From: Pseudomonadota bacterium | Lineage (GTDB): Bacteria; Pseudomonadota; Alphaproteobacteria; Rhizobiales; Xanthobacteraceae | Reading direction: 5' to 3' | Assembly: GCA_963205465.1 (NCBI GenBank) | Contig: CAUJKG010000137.1 | Span: forward strand, 1-12,914 | Length of the DNA stretch: 12,914 nucleotides | Shown here: piece after piece, positions 1 to 5,817 of the stretch | Layout of the letters: the number at the start of each line of letters is the position of its first letter | Numbering within the stretch: position 1 is the first letter of the stretch | Notes under the pieces: model-generated | Told to the model about the DNA's origin: nothing | The model's input: only the letters and a program-made list of their open reading frames with translations | Databases searched by the model: none | Position numbers and translations under genes: made by a program

Positions 1-1
1 T

Positions 2-370
2 TACAACGCAATCGAATGGCTCTCGGTGAACTGGAGTCTGTCGCCGTTCGGCCCGCCTTATGTCTATCTGCTGGTCTGCATCGCCTTCATCTGGGCTTCG
101 CTTGGTATTCGTGAGCGTGTGACGCGGCACGTCACCTTCGCACTGGTTTCGTCCGGGACGCTCTATGCGCTGGCGCTGGTCGTGATCGGCATTGCGCACG
201 AATATCGCTACATCTACTGGACCATGCTTTGCGCGCTGATCGCAACGCCGGTGATCGTGGCTCGCGTAGTTATGCGCCGCGATCTGTCTGCAGCACTGCG
301 CTTCGGGCCGCTCGCCTTGATCGCAGGCGTGATCCTGTTTCGCGAAATCATGGTTCGCGTCGTGTTATGA
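2..370 (+). CDS. C-terminal part of a multi-pass membrane protein, function unknown
   Basis: The reading frame is open from the first bases of the window to a TGA at 368-370, so only the C-terminal end of a longer protein is present. The in-frame GTG at 26 is not needed as a start because the frame continues upstream. The visible roughly 122 residues are strongly hydrophobic, with about four probable membrane segments separated by short basic loops (RERVTR, RVVMRRD). A hydrophilic HEYRYIYW stretch follows the second visible membrane segment. This style resembles the C-terminal membrane region of bacterial polytopic proteins such as glycosyltransferase- or polymerase-like envelope proteins, but I recognise no catalytic motif and assign no function. 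Its stop codon lies 7 nt before the next gene, so the two are probably co-transcribed. Confidence 0.7.
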   Translation, partial: YNAIEWLSVNWSLSPFGPPYVYLLVCIAFIWASLGIRERVTRHVTFALVSSGTLYALALVVIGIAHEYRYIYWTMLCALIATPVIVARVVMRRDLSAALRFGPLALIAGVILFREIMVRVVL

Positions 371-377
371 GGGTGCA

Positions 378-905
378 ATGAGCGTTTCGCGCTACGTCAT
401 GTTCGCGGGCTACAATGCCTGGGCGAACGAGCGGATTTACAACGCCGCCGAGAAACTCACCGCGGAGGAATACCGGGCCGACCGCGGCGCATTCTTCAAG
501 TCGGTGCACGGCACGCTCAATCATATTCTGGTCGCCGACCGCATCTGGATGAAACGTTTCACCGGACAGGGCGACGCGCCGAACCGGCTCGATGCCATTC
601 TTCACGAAGACCTTGTCTCGCTTCGCGCCGCGCGCGACCGCGAAGACGCGCGGATCGAAGCCTATATCGGTCAGCTGACCGAGGACGAGCTTGCGTCCAC
701 GTTCACCTACACAACCATCACCAACCCGAAGCAGGTGACCCAGCCGCTCTCGCCTGCGCTCGATCATTTCTTCAATCACCAGACTCATCATCGCGGGCAA
801 GCCCACGCGATTCTGACCGGCTTACGCGCGAGAGACTTCGCTCCTTCGCTGGATCTGGTCCTCTACCAGAGAGAAACCGGCGCGGCAGGACTGAAAACTA
901 ACTAA
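378..905 (+). CDS. DinB/YfiT-like family protein (putative metal-dependent four-helix-bundle enzyme)
   Basis: A 175-residue protein of the usual DinB-family length. It starts with the helix typical of the family (YNAWANERIYNAAEKL, residues 12-27), continues with TLNHILVADRIWMKRF (46-61) and ends with FFNHQTHHRGQAH (131-143). His49, His134 and His138 correspond to the three-histidine metal site of the family. Members bind a divalent metal; characterised relatives are thiol transferases acting with bacillithiol, mycothiol or similar thiols, but many have no known substrate and none can be named here. It is probably cytoplasmic, as no signal peptide or membrane segment is seen. The ATG at 378 is preceded by GAGGG (369-373), which overlaps the upstream stop codon and suggests translational coupling. 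The name DinB does not imply DNA polymerase IV. Confidence 0.88.
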   Translation: MSVSRYVMFAGYNAWANERIYNAAEKLTAEEYRADRGAFFKSVHGTLNHILVADRIWMKRFTGQGDAPNRLDAILHEDLVSLRAARDREDARIEAYIGQLTEDELASTFTYTTITNPKQVTQPLSPALDHFFNHQTHHRGQAHAILTGLRARDFAPSLDLVLYQRETGAAGLKTN

Positions 906-1078
906 CCAATTGATATTATTAGAATAACTCAGTTCATTACGCTCTCTTTACGGCCTCCCGCAGCGCGTCATTCAACGGTGGAGTGTGGTATTCTGGCACT
1001 AGCGCTCGCCCTCGCCGCCCAATAATTATCCACCCATCGTGGCCTGCCGCCCTTGGCAGGCCCTTGGGGTTTTCAACG
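906..1078. other. Intergenic region, 173 bp, between the DinB-family gene and the first porin gene
   Basis: No credible gene is seen here. The left part (about 906-935) is AT-rich against the surrounding GC-rich DNA and probably lies in the promoter region of the downstream porin gene, but I cannot assign a confident -35/-10 pair. The right end carries a strong hairpin (1041-1062) in what should be the 5' untranslated region of the porin mRNA. No clear terminator follows the DinB-family gene. Confidence 0.5.
1041..1062 (+). promoter_or_regulatory. Perfect 8-bp hairpin in the leader of the first porin gene
   Basis: GGCCTGCC (1041-1048) and GGCAGGCC (1055-1062) are exact reverse complements around the 6-nt loop GCCCTT. 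The hairpin ends 16 nt before the ATG at 1079, with a GGGGTTTT stretch between. It could stabilise the mRNA, limit ribosome access, or act as an attenuator-like element. The T-run is short and not directly after the stem, so a full terminator is unlikely. The structure is seen in the sequence; the role is inferred. Confidence 0.5.
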
Positions 1079-1645
1079 ATGAAGAAGATTGGTTTCCTCG
1101 CCGCGGCGCTGTTCGCGCTCGGCTTCACGGTCTCTGCAAACGCAGCCGACATCCCGGTTCGCGGCCCGGTCTACAAGGCCGCCCCCGCTGCGGTGTTCAA
1201 CTGGACCGGTTTCTATGTCGGCGGTCACGTCGGCTACGGCTGGGCTGAAGATAGCGCCAACGTCAAAGCTGACGGTTTCCTCGGCGGCGTTCAGGCTGGT
1301 TACAACTGGCAGCTCTCGCCGAATTTCGTGTTCGGTGTAGAGGCTGACATCGCCTGGACCGGCGTCGAAAGCGCTGCCAACGTCAAGCTGGACTATGTGG
1401 CAACGATCCGCGCCCGCCTCGGCTATGCGGTCAACAACGTGATGTTCTACGGCACCGGCGGTTACGCCCGCACCGAACTCTCGACCAACAATTCGGCCGA
1501 CGGCTACGCTCTCGGCGTCGGCCTCGAGTGGGCTTTCAGCCGCAACTGGTCGGCGAAGGTTGAATACATGTATCACAACTTCGATTTCGCCGCCGGCGAC
1601 GTCGATCTGTCGACCGTCAAGTTCGGCGTGAACTATCGCTTCTGA
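1079..1645 (+). CDS. Small outer-membrane beta-barrel porin, Omp25/Omp31 (RopB-like) family
   Basis: A 188-residue precursor. Residues 1-22 form a classical signal peptide (MKK, hydrophobic core, ANA before the cut), giving a mature protein that begins ADIPVRGP. The block VFNWTGFYVGGHVGYGW is the hallmark N-terminus of rhizobial 8-stranded OmpA-like barrels. Alternating hydrophobic strands follow, and the protein ends VKFGVNYRF with a terminal phenylalanine, the usual BAM-recognition signal. It should sit in the outer membrane as a structural or pore protein; Brucella Omp25/Omp31 are distant known relatives. The frame could be opened upstream to 983, but the signal peptide places the start at ATG 1079. 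The ribosome site is weak (GGGG at 1065-1068). It is a paralogue of the next gene and is followed by its own terminator. Confidence 0.9.
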   Translation: MKKIGFLAAALFALGFTVSANAADIPVRGPVYKAAPAAVFNWTGFYVGGHVGYGWAEDSANVKADGFLGGVQAGYNWQLSPNFVFGVEADIAWTGVESAANVKLDYVATIRARLGYAVNNVMFYGTGGYARTELSTNNSADGYALGVGLEWAFSRNWSAKVEYMYHNFDFAAGDVDLSTVKFGVNYRF

Positions 1646-1666
1646 TCGGTCGAATATCTCGAACGG

Positions 1667-1696
1667 AAAACCCCGGCCGTCGCGCCGGGGTTTTTT
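1667..1696 (+). terminator. Rho-independent terminator of the first porin gene
   Basis: A perfect 7-bp GC stem, CCCCGGC (1671-1677) with GCCGGGG (1684-1690), has the 6-nt loop CGTCGC. It is preceded by AAAA and followed at once by six T residues (1691-1696). It lies 21 nt after the stop codon of the first porin gene, so that gene is most likely transcribed alone. Confidence 0.92.
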
Positions 1697-1734
1697 GTTG
1701 CCCGCTTGCAACAATCACGCAATCTTTTCACGCT

Positions 1735-1772
1735 TTAACCGGTGATTAACCCGAGGCTAACAGCGCATTAAC
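1735..1772. promoter_or_regulatory. Predicted CtrA-binding array: four (T/C)TAAC half-sites in 11-bp register
   Basis: TTAAC occurs at 1735 and 1746, CTAAC at 1757 and TTAAC at 1768, each exactly 11 bp apart. The first pair is a perfect TTAA-N7-TTAAC, the consensus for the alphaproteobacterial cell-cycle regulator CtrA. The last pair is CTAA-N7-TTAAC and reads on as TTAACCAT. The array lies between the upstream terminator and the TTG start at 1830, with its end 57 nt before the start codon, as expected for a promoter-proximal activator or repressor site. The motif match is seen in the sequence; CtrA binding is inferred. No confident -10 box could be named. Confidence 0.62.
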
Positions 1773-1818
1773 CATACGTCGCTACCTTTGCCCCCAGTTT
1801 GATTTTTCCATTCGCTCT

Positions 1819-1825
1819 AGGGGGC
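1819..1825 (+). promoter_or_regulatory. Strong ribosome-binding site supporting a TTG start
   Basis: AGGGGGC at 1819-1825 lies about 5 nt before TTG at 1830-1832. Together with the MKKILSL signal-peptide start encoded directly downstream, it decides in favour of TTG as the initiation codon, since no ATG or GTG is placed to give a complete signal peptide. Confidence 0.7.
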
Positions 1826-1829
1826 TACT

Positions 1830-2420
1830 TTGAAAAAGATTCTCTCGCTCTGCGTCGCGTTTGCGGCACTGGCCATCGCGCATCCGGCGCAGTCCGCCGA
1901 CATGCCGGTTCGCGGACCGATCTACAAATATGCTCCGGCCCCTGCTCCGGTATTCAACTGGACTGGTTTCTATCTCGGCGCGCATGGCGGCTACGGCTTC
2001 GGCGATTTCCTCGGCAACGACATCGACGGTTTCACCGGCGGCCTTCAGCTCGGTTACAACTGGCAGTTCTCGCCGAATATCGTGTTCGGCCTCGAGGCCG
2101 ACATCACGTTGAGCGACGTGAACGGCACGGCCTTCGGCTTCCCCTATCATATCGATTATCTCAGCACGGCGCGCGCCCGCGTCGGCTACGCCTGGGATCG
2201 CACGATGCTGTTCGGCACCGGCGGCGTCGCGTTCACCCGCGCCTCCCTCGGCGGCATTCACGGCACCGATACCGGCTGGACGCTGGGCGCCGGTCTCGAG
2301 TGGGCTTTCTCCCACGGATGGTCCGCGAAAGCCGAATACGCCTATTACAATTTCGAGAACAACATCGATCTCTCGATGGTCAAGTTCGGCGTGAACTACC
2401 GCTTCGGCTCGGTCTGGTAA
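1830..2420 (+). CDS. Second small outer-membrane beta-barrel porin, Omp25/Omp31 family, TTG start
   Basis: A 196-residue paralogue of the preceding porin. A signal peptide covers residues 1-22 (cut after AQS), and the mature protein begins ADMPVRGP. The blocks PVFNWTGFYLGAHGGYGFG, GYNWQFSPN.VFGLEADI, GLEWAFSHGWSAKAEY and VKFGVNYRF match the first porin closely, while the loops differ, as expected for surface-exposed regions. The product should be an 8-stranded outer-membrane barrel. Unlike its neighbour, it does not end at the terminal Phe of NYRF but carries four more residues, GSVW, still finishing on an aromatic. Cys8 lies within the signal peptide with Leu at -1, so it is not a lipobox. 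The gene has its own terminator and is likely controlled through the TTAAC array upstream. The rare TTG start may limit expression. Confidence 0.9.
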   Translation: MKKILSLCVAFAALAIAHPAQSADMPVRGPIYKYAPAPAPVFNWTGFYLGAHGGYGFGDFLGNDIDGFTGGLQLGYNWQFSPNIVFGLEADITLSDVNGTAFGFPYHIDYLSTARARVGYAWDRTMLFGTGGVAFTRASLGGIHGTDTGWTLGAGLEWAFSHGWSAKAEYAYYNFENNIDLSMVKFGVNYRFGSVW

Positions 2421-2447
2421 GCGCGCTCCAAAGCCACCAAAAACATG

Positions 2448-2476
2448 AAGCCCCGGACGGAAGTCCGGGGCTTTTT
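2448..2476 (+). terminator. Rho-independent terminator of the second porin gene
   Basis: A perfect 10-bp stem, AGCCCCGGAC (2449-2458) with GTCCGGGGCT (2463-2472), has the tetraloop GGAA and runs into five T residues (2472-2476). It lies 28 nt after the stop codon. It stands between two convergent genes, so it might also slow transcripts coming from holC, although on that strand the T-run is poorer. Confidence 0.92.
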
Positions 2477-2525
2477 GCTTTCAGAGACTTGTTGATTGCG
2501 GCGGCTTTCACCACGCCAGCTATAG

Positions 2526-2975
2526 TTAAACCTTCTGCTGCCAGCGGCCGGCATCGTCCTGCTGCCAGTAGGTCACGCTGTGACCCGCAGCCTGCGAGCG
2601 CTTCCACTGCACGCGCGCGTTGTCGACGGCGTCGGGATCGTTGCCGTCGAAGAGATGGATCGCGCGCTCGTAACCTTCGAGGTTTTCGCTGCTCGCCCCT
2701 TCCACGAAGAAGCGCACCTTCGCAGCATTGGCATTCGCATCCGATGTCGTGAGCAGCACCGACTGCTCCGGCGCATTCGAATCCCGTTCGGTGCCGTGTG
2801 GAAGAAACGAGTCATCGCGCCACGTCCACAGATGCTGATCGAGCGCAACCGCGCGCTCGTCGGTCTGCGTTTGCACCACGCAACGCCAGCCGCGCTCGAG
2901 GCACTTCTCCAGAAGCTGGGGAAGCACCTTTTCGAGCGGCTGGTTTTGCAGGTGATAGAAATAAACGTCGGTCAC
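2526..2975 (-). CDS. holC: DNA polymerase III subunit chi
   Basis: A 149-residue cytoplasmic protein of normal HolC length. The N-terminal half shows the family pattern: VYFYHLQNQPLEKVLPQLLEK (residues 4-24), ERGWRCVV (27-34), DERAVALDQHLWTW (39-52) and DDSFLPHG (54-61). Chi links the clamp-loader complex, through psi, to single-stranded-DNA-binding protein at the replication fork; psi is often not recognisable in alphaproteobacteria. The start codon is GTG (complement of 2973-2975). The gene begins 9 nt after the pepA stop codon with no obvious Shine-Dalgarno sequence, so translation is probably coupled to pepA. The pepA-holC order is widely conserved in proteobacteria, which supports the call. 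The C-terminus (YWQQDDAGRWQQK) is also typical. Confidence 0.93.
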   Translation of the reverse strand: MTDVYFYHLQNQPLEKVLPQLLEKCLERGWRCVVQTQTDERAVALDQHLWTWRDDSFLPHGTERDSNAPEQSVLLTTSDANANAAKVRFFVEGASSENLEGYERAIHLFDGNDPDAVDNARVQWKRSQAAGHSVTYWQQDDAGRWQQKV

Positions 2976-2984
2976 GGGGCGGTT

Positions 2985-4493
2985 TTATTTCTCGTAGTGC
3001 GCGGCGATGAGCTCGTTGAGCAGACGCACGCCCCAGCCCGGACCCCAGCTGTCGCCGATCTCCGTGTTGTGCGCGGCCATGCCGGTGCCGGCGATGTCGA
3101 GATGCGCCCACGGCGTCTTGCCGATGTAGCGTTGCAGGAACTGCGCGGCGGTGGTCGAACCGGCATAGCGTCCGCCGGTATTTTTCATGTCGGCGAATTT
3201 GGAATCGATCATCTTATCGTAGGCGGGGCCGAGCGGCATGCGCCACACGGTTTCGCCCGTCACCTTGCCGGCTTCGATCAGACGATCGGCAAGCTTGTCG
3301 TCGTTCGAGAACAGGCCGGCGTGCTCCTGCCCGAGCGCAACCAGGATCGCTCCGGTGAGCGTGGCGAGGTCGATGATCAGCTTCGGCTTGAAACGCTCGT
3401 TGGTGTAGGCGAGCGCATCGCACAGCACGAGCCGCCCTTCCGCGTCGGTGTTGATCACCTCGATGGTCTGGCCCGAATAGGATTTCAGAATATCGCCGGG
3501 ACGATAGGCTTTTCCGTCCGGCATGTTCTCGACGATCCCGATCACGCCGATCACGTTCGCCTTGGCTTTACGCGCGGCAAGCGCATGCATCAGGCCGGTG
3601 ACGCAGGCAGCACCCGCCATATCGCCTTTCATATCCTCCATGCCCGCCGCCGGCTTGATCGAAATGCCGCCGGTGTCGAAGCAGACCCCCTTGCCGACGA
3701 TCGCGACCGGCGTATCGGATTTCTTCTTCGCACCGTTCCAGCGCATCACCACGAGACGGCTCTCGCGCTCCGAACCCTGACCGACCGCGAGCAGCGCATT
3801 CATGCCGAGCTTCTTCATCGCGGGCTCGTCGAGCACCTCGATCTGCACGCCGAGCTTCTTCAACTCGCTCGCGCGGCGGGCGAATTCGGCCGGGAACAGC
3901 ACGTTCGGCGGTTCGTTGACGAGTTCGCGCGCGAGCAAGATGCCGTCGCCGATGCCATTCGCGTCGCTCCACGCCTTGCGGCCGGCCGCGACATCCGCCA
4001 CCGCGATCTTGATCTGCGGTGCGGGGGTGCCTTTGGCATCGTCGCCGTCGGTTTTCTTCTTGGTTTTGTAGCGGTCGAACTTGTAGGCACGAAGCTTGAT
4101 GCCGAGCGCGACCTTGGCCGCGTCCTCCGGCGAGAGTTTCCCACTGGGAAGTTCGGCCAATACCGTCACATTCCGGGCTCCTGCCGGTATCCGGCCACCG
4201 ATCGTGCCGCCGAGTTTCAGCCAATGCTCGGCATTCATGTCCTTGGGATTGCCGATTCCTACAACCAGGACGTGTTCGAGGTTCATTCCAGCCGGCGCGG
4301 TCAGGTTCAAAACCTTGTTCCGGGCCCCCTTGAATTTCTCGATTTTGGCGATCCGTTCGACGAGATTTCCGGTCGGCTTCAGGCGGTCTTTGGAGACCGG
4401 TCCGAATGCTAAGTTTTCGTCGGTAATCACTACCATTGTACCGCTAACGGCGGTATTTAGTTCTGCAATCGAGATCTTGGGGGTTTCGGCCAT
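2985..4493 (-). CDS. pepA: Leucyl aminopeptidase, M17 family (cytosol aminopeptidase)
   Basis: A 502-residue protein of normal family length. The C-terminal catalytic domain (from about residue 180) holds VGKGVCFDTGG (266-276), KPAAGMEDMKGDM (280-292) and the M17 signature NTDAEGRL (348-355). Lys268, Asp273, Asp291, Asp350 and Glu352 match the two-metal ligands of E. coli PepA, and Lys280 and Arg354 match its catalytic pair, each offset by two positions. The enzyme releases N-terminal residues, preferring Leu, from peptides in the cytoplasm, probably as a hexamer. Residues 143-160 form a Lys/Asp-rich, low-complexity linker between the N-terminal and catalytic domains. The ATG at 4493 is preceded only by a weak GGA. 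E. coli PepA also binds DNA in Xer recombination and carAB control; whether this one does cannot be judged here. It leads the pepA-holC pair and is divergent from lptF. Confidence 0.97.
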   Translation of the reverse strand: MAETPKISIAELNTAVSGTMVVITDENLAFGPVSKDRLKPTGNLVERIAKIEKFKGARNKVLNLTAPAGMNLEHVLVVGIGNPKDMNAEHWLKLGGTIGGRIPAGARNVTVLAELPSGKLSPEDAAKVALGIKLRAYKFDRYKTKKKTDGDDAKGTPAPQIKIAVADVAAGRKAWSDANGIGDGILLARELVNEPPNVLFPAEFARRASELKKLGVQIEVLDEPAMKKLGMNALLAVGQGSERESRLVVMRWNGAKKKSDTPVAIVGKGVCFDTGGISIKPAAGMEDMKGDMAGAACVTGLMHALAARKAKANVIGVIGIVENMPDGKAYRPGDILKSYSGQTIEVINTDAEGRLVLCDALAYTNERFKPKLIIDLATLTGAILVALGQEHAGLFSNDDKLADRLIEAGKVTGETVWRMPLGPAYDKMIDSKFADMKNTGGRYAGSTTAAQFLQRYIGKTPWAHLDIAGTGMAAHNTEIGDSWGPGWGVRLLNELIAAHYEK

Positions 4494-4658
4494 GTCTGGA
4501 GTCCGTTAAGGGATTGATGCGACAGTAATAACCGAGGATTCCCAAGGGAGCGAGTGCCCCCTTGAAGCCTCAATTTCCGGGCAGTTTCCGCCGGTGAATT
4601 TAGTAGGGGGCGGTCTTCGATTCTGGGAGAGGAATCGAAGCTGAGAGTAACGGCGCGA
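4494..4658. other. Divergent promoter region between pepA and lptF, 165 bp
   Basis: Both the pepA-holC and the lptFGD promoters must lie here or close by. It contains the 9-bp inverted repeat at 4615-4640, an extra GANTC at 4537-4541, and a weaker 6-bp pairing, CAAGGG (4543-4548) with CCCTTG (4559-4564). I could not place a convincing -35/-10 pair for either gene. No small gene is supported. Confidence 0.5.
4615..4640. promoter_or_regulatory. Perfect 9-bp inverted repeat with GANTC in both arms, upstream of lptF
   Basis: CTTCGATTC (4615-4623) and GAATCGAAG (4632-4640) are exact reverse complements around the 8-nt spacer TGGGAGAG. The right arm ends 18 nt before the lptF ATG. Each arm contains a GANTC site, the CcrM methylation motif of alphaproteobacteria, and another lies at 4537-4541. 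It could be an operator for a dimeric regulator or an mRNA hairpin. The symmetry is seen in the sequence; the role is inferred. Confidence 0.5.
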
Positions 4659-5813
4659 ATGGGGCGGCTCGACCGGTATTTATTTTCGAATGCGGCCATC
4701 GCGTTTCTCGCGGTGCTCGGCAGCCTGACCACGATGGTCTGGCTGACGCAAGTGCTGCGCCGGTTCGATCTGCTCGCAACGCAAGGCCAGTCGCTGTTCG
4801 TGTTCCTGAACGTCACCGCGCTTGCACTGCCGATGCTGATGCTGGTGATCGCACCGATCGCGCTGTTCATCGCGATCCTGTTCACGTTGAACCGCCTCTC
4901 CGCCGATTCCGAACTCATCGTCATGAGCGCTGCCGGTGTCAGCCGCTGGCGCATTTTCCGTCCGCTCCTCGTGCTGACGCTGATCGTGGCCACCCTTTCC
5001 ATGCTGGTCAGCGCCGAAGTAGGACCATGGACGCTGCGCACGCTACGCGAACAGATCGCCCGCGTGAACGCTGATATCGTTTCGAACGTCGCCGTGCCGG
5101 GGCGGTTCCTGTCGCTCGAAAAGGGCCTGACCTTCCACGTGCGCGAGCGCGGGCCGAACGGGCTCATGATGGGCATCTTCGTGCACGATGCCCGCAACCC
5201 GGACAACGAAACAACCTACATCGCCGAGCGCGGACGCATCGCGCAGAACGAAAAGGCCGCCTATCTCATTCTCGACCAAGGCGTGATGCAGCGCCGTCAG
5301 AACGTCAACAAGGCGCCCAGCTTCGTCGAATTCCAGCGTTACGCCTTCGATCTGTCGCAGCTTACGCCGAACCAGAACGTGCTGTATCGCGCGACCGACC
5401 GCACGCTCTACGATCTCATCACCGCGGACGAGCGCGACGCGATGTACAAGCAGGATCCCGGCCGCTTCCGTGCAGAGTTGCACAAGCGCCTCTCCTCGCC
5501 GCTGTTTCCGATCGCCGCCTTCGTGATCGCGTTCGCGTTTCTCGGACAGGCGCGCACCACGCGCCAGAGCCGCGGCCTTGCCGTGGGGGGCGCCGCCGCG
5601 GCGTTCGCACTCGTTGAAATCCTGGGGTTCGGCACGCAGGGCTTCATCGCGAAAAACGCTTCGCTAACCTGGATATCCTATTTCGTGCCGCTCGCAGGCA
5701 TCCTCTTCGGCATGCTGATCATTTCCGGCATCTTGCAACTCAAGGTGCCGAACTTCCTCCAACGCATCGCGGATGCCGTCGCGGCACGCTTTGAGAGACT
5801 GCAGACGGCATAG
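4659..5813 (+). CDS. lptF: LPS export ABC transporter permease LptF
   Basis: A 384-residue inner-membrane protein of the YjgP/YjgQ family and of usual length. The N-terminal half holds three membrane segments (about residues 10-33, 48-77 and 100-120) and the C-terminal half three more (about 278-297, 305-327 and 337-360). Between them lies a periplasmic beta-jellyroll domain (about 125-275). After the second segment the motif RLSADSELIVMSAAGVS places Glu85 where E. coli LptF Glu84 contacts the LptB ATPase. With LptG and LptB the protein extracts lipopolysaccharide from the inner membrane and feeds it to LptC/LptA. The MGRLDRYLF start is typical of the family, and ATG 4659 sits downstream of a GAGAG stretch. 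It is the first gene of the envelope cluster and ends 4 nt before lptG. Confidence 0.95.
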   Translation: MGRLDRYLFSNAAIAFLAVLGSLTTMVWLTQVLRRFDLLATQGQSLFVFLNVTALALPMLMLVIAPIALFIAILFTLNRLSADSELIVMSAAGVSRWRIFRPLLVLTLIVATLSMLVSAEVGPWTLRTLREQIARVNADIVSNVAVPGRFLSLEKGLTFHVRERGPNGLMMGIFVHDARNPDNETTYIAERGRIAQNEKAAYLILDQGVMQRRQNVNKAPSFVEFQRYAFDLSQLTPNQNVLYRATDRTLYDLITADERDAMYKQDPGRFRAELHKRLSSPLFPIAAFVIAFAFLGQARTTRQSRGLAVGGAAAAFALVEILGFGTQGFIAKNASLTWISYFVPLAGILFGMLIISGILQLKVPNFLQRIADAVAARFERLQTA

Positions 5814-5817
5814 CATC

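Noticed and set aside
994..1008. TGGCAC resembling the -24 element of a sigma-54 promoter.
   Set aside because: The required -12 element (TTGC at the right spacing) is absent; positions 1005-1008 read CTCG.
983..1078. Upstream extension of the first porin frame by 32 codons.
   Set aside because: It would bury a clear signal peptide behind an Arg/Pro-rich leader and translate through the leader hairpin; the ATG at 1079 gives a typical precursor.
937..1152. A small minus-strand open frame across the first porin leader and signal peptide.
   Set aside because: It overlaps the signal peptide coding region in antisense, has no ribosome site and encodes no recognisable feature.
1830..1860. Cys8 in the second porin signal peptide as a possible lipoprotein lipobox.
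   Set aside because: The residue before it is Leu rather than Gly, Ala or Ser, and it is too near the N-terminus with the hydrophobic core following it, not preceding it.
2580..4412. A 610-codon open frame on the plus strand opposite holC and pepA.
   Set aside because: It is antisense to pepA, whose metal and catalytic residues are all intact, and the translation has no domain pattern. It is a codon-bias shadow.
4543..4564. 6-bp pairing CAAGGG/CCCTTG in the pepA-lptF spacer as an operator or terminator.
   Set aside because: The stem is short with a 10-nt loop and no T-run, so it is within chance expectation for GC-rich spacer DNA.
5773..5817. Earlier in-frame ATG for lptG inside the end of lptF.
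   Set aside because: It adds a charged sequence (MPSRHALRDCRRHS) not expected before the LptG first helix; the ATG at 5818 gives the normal start.
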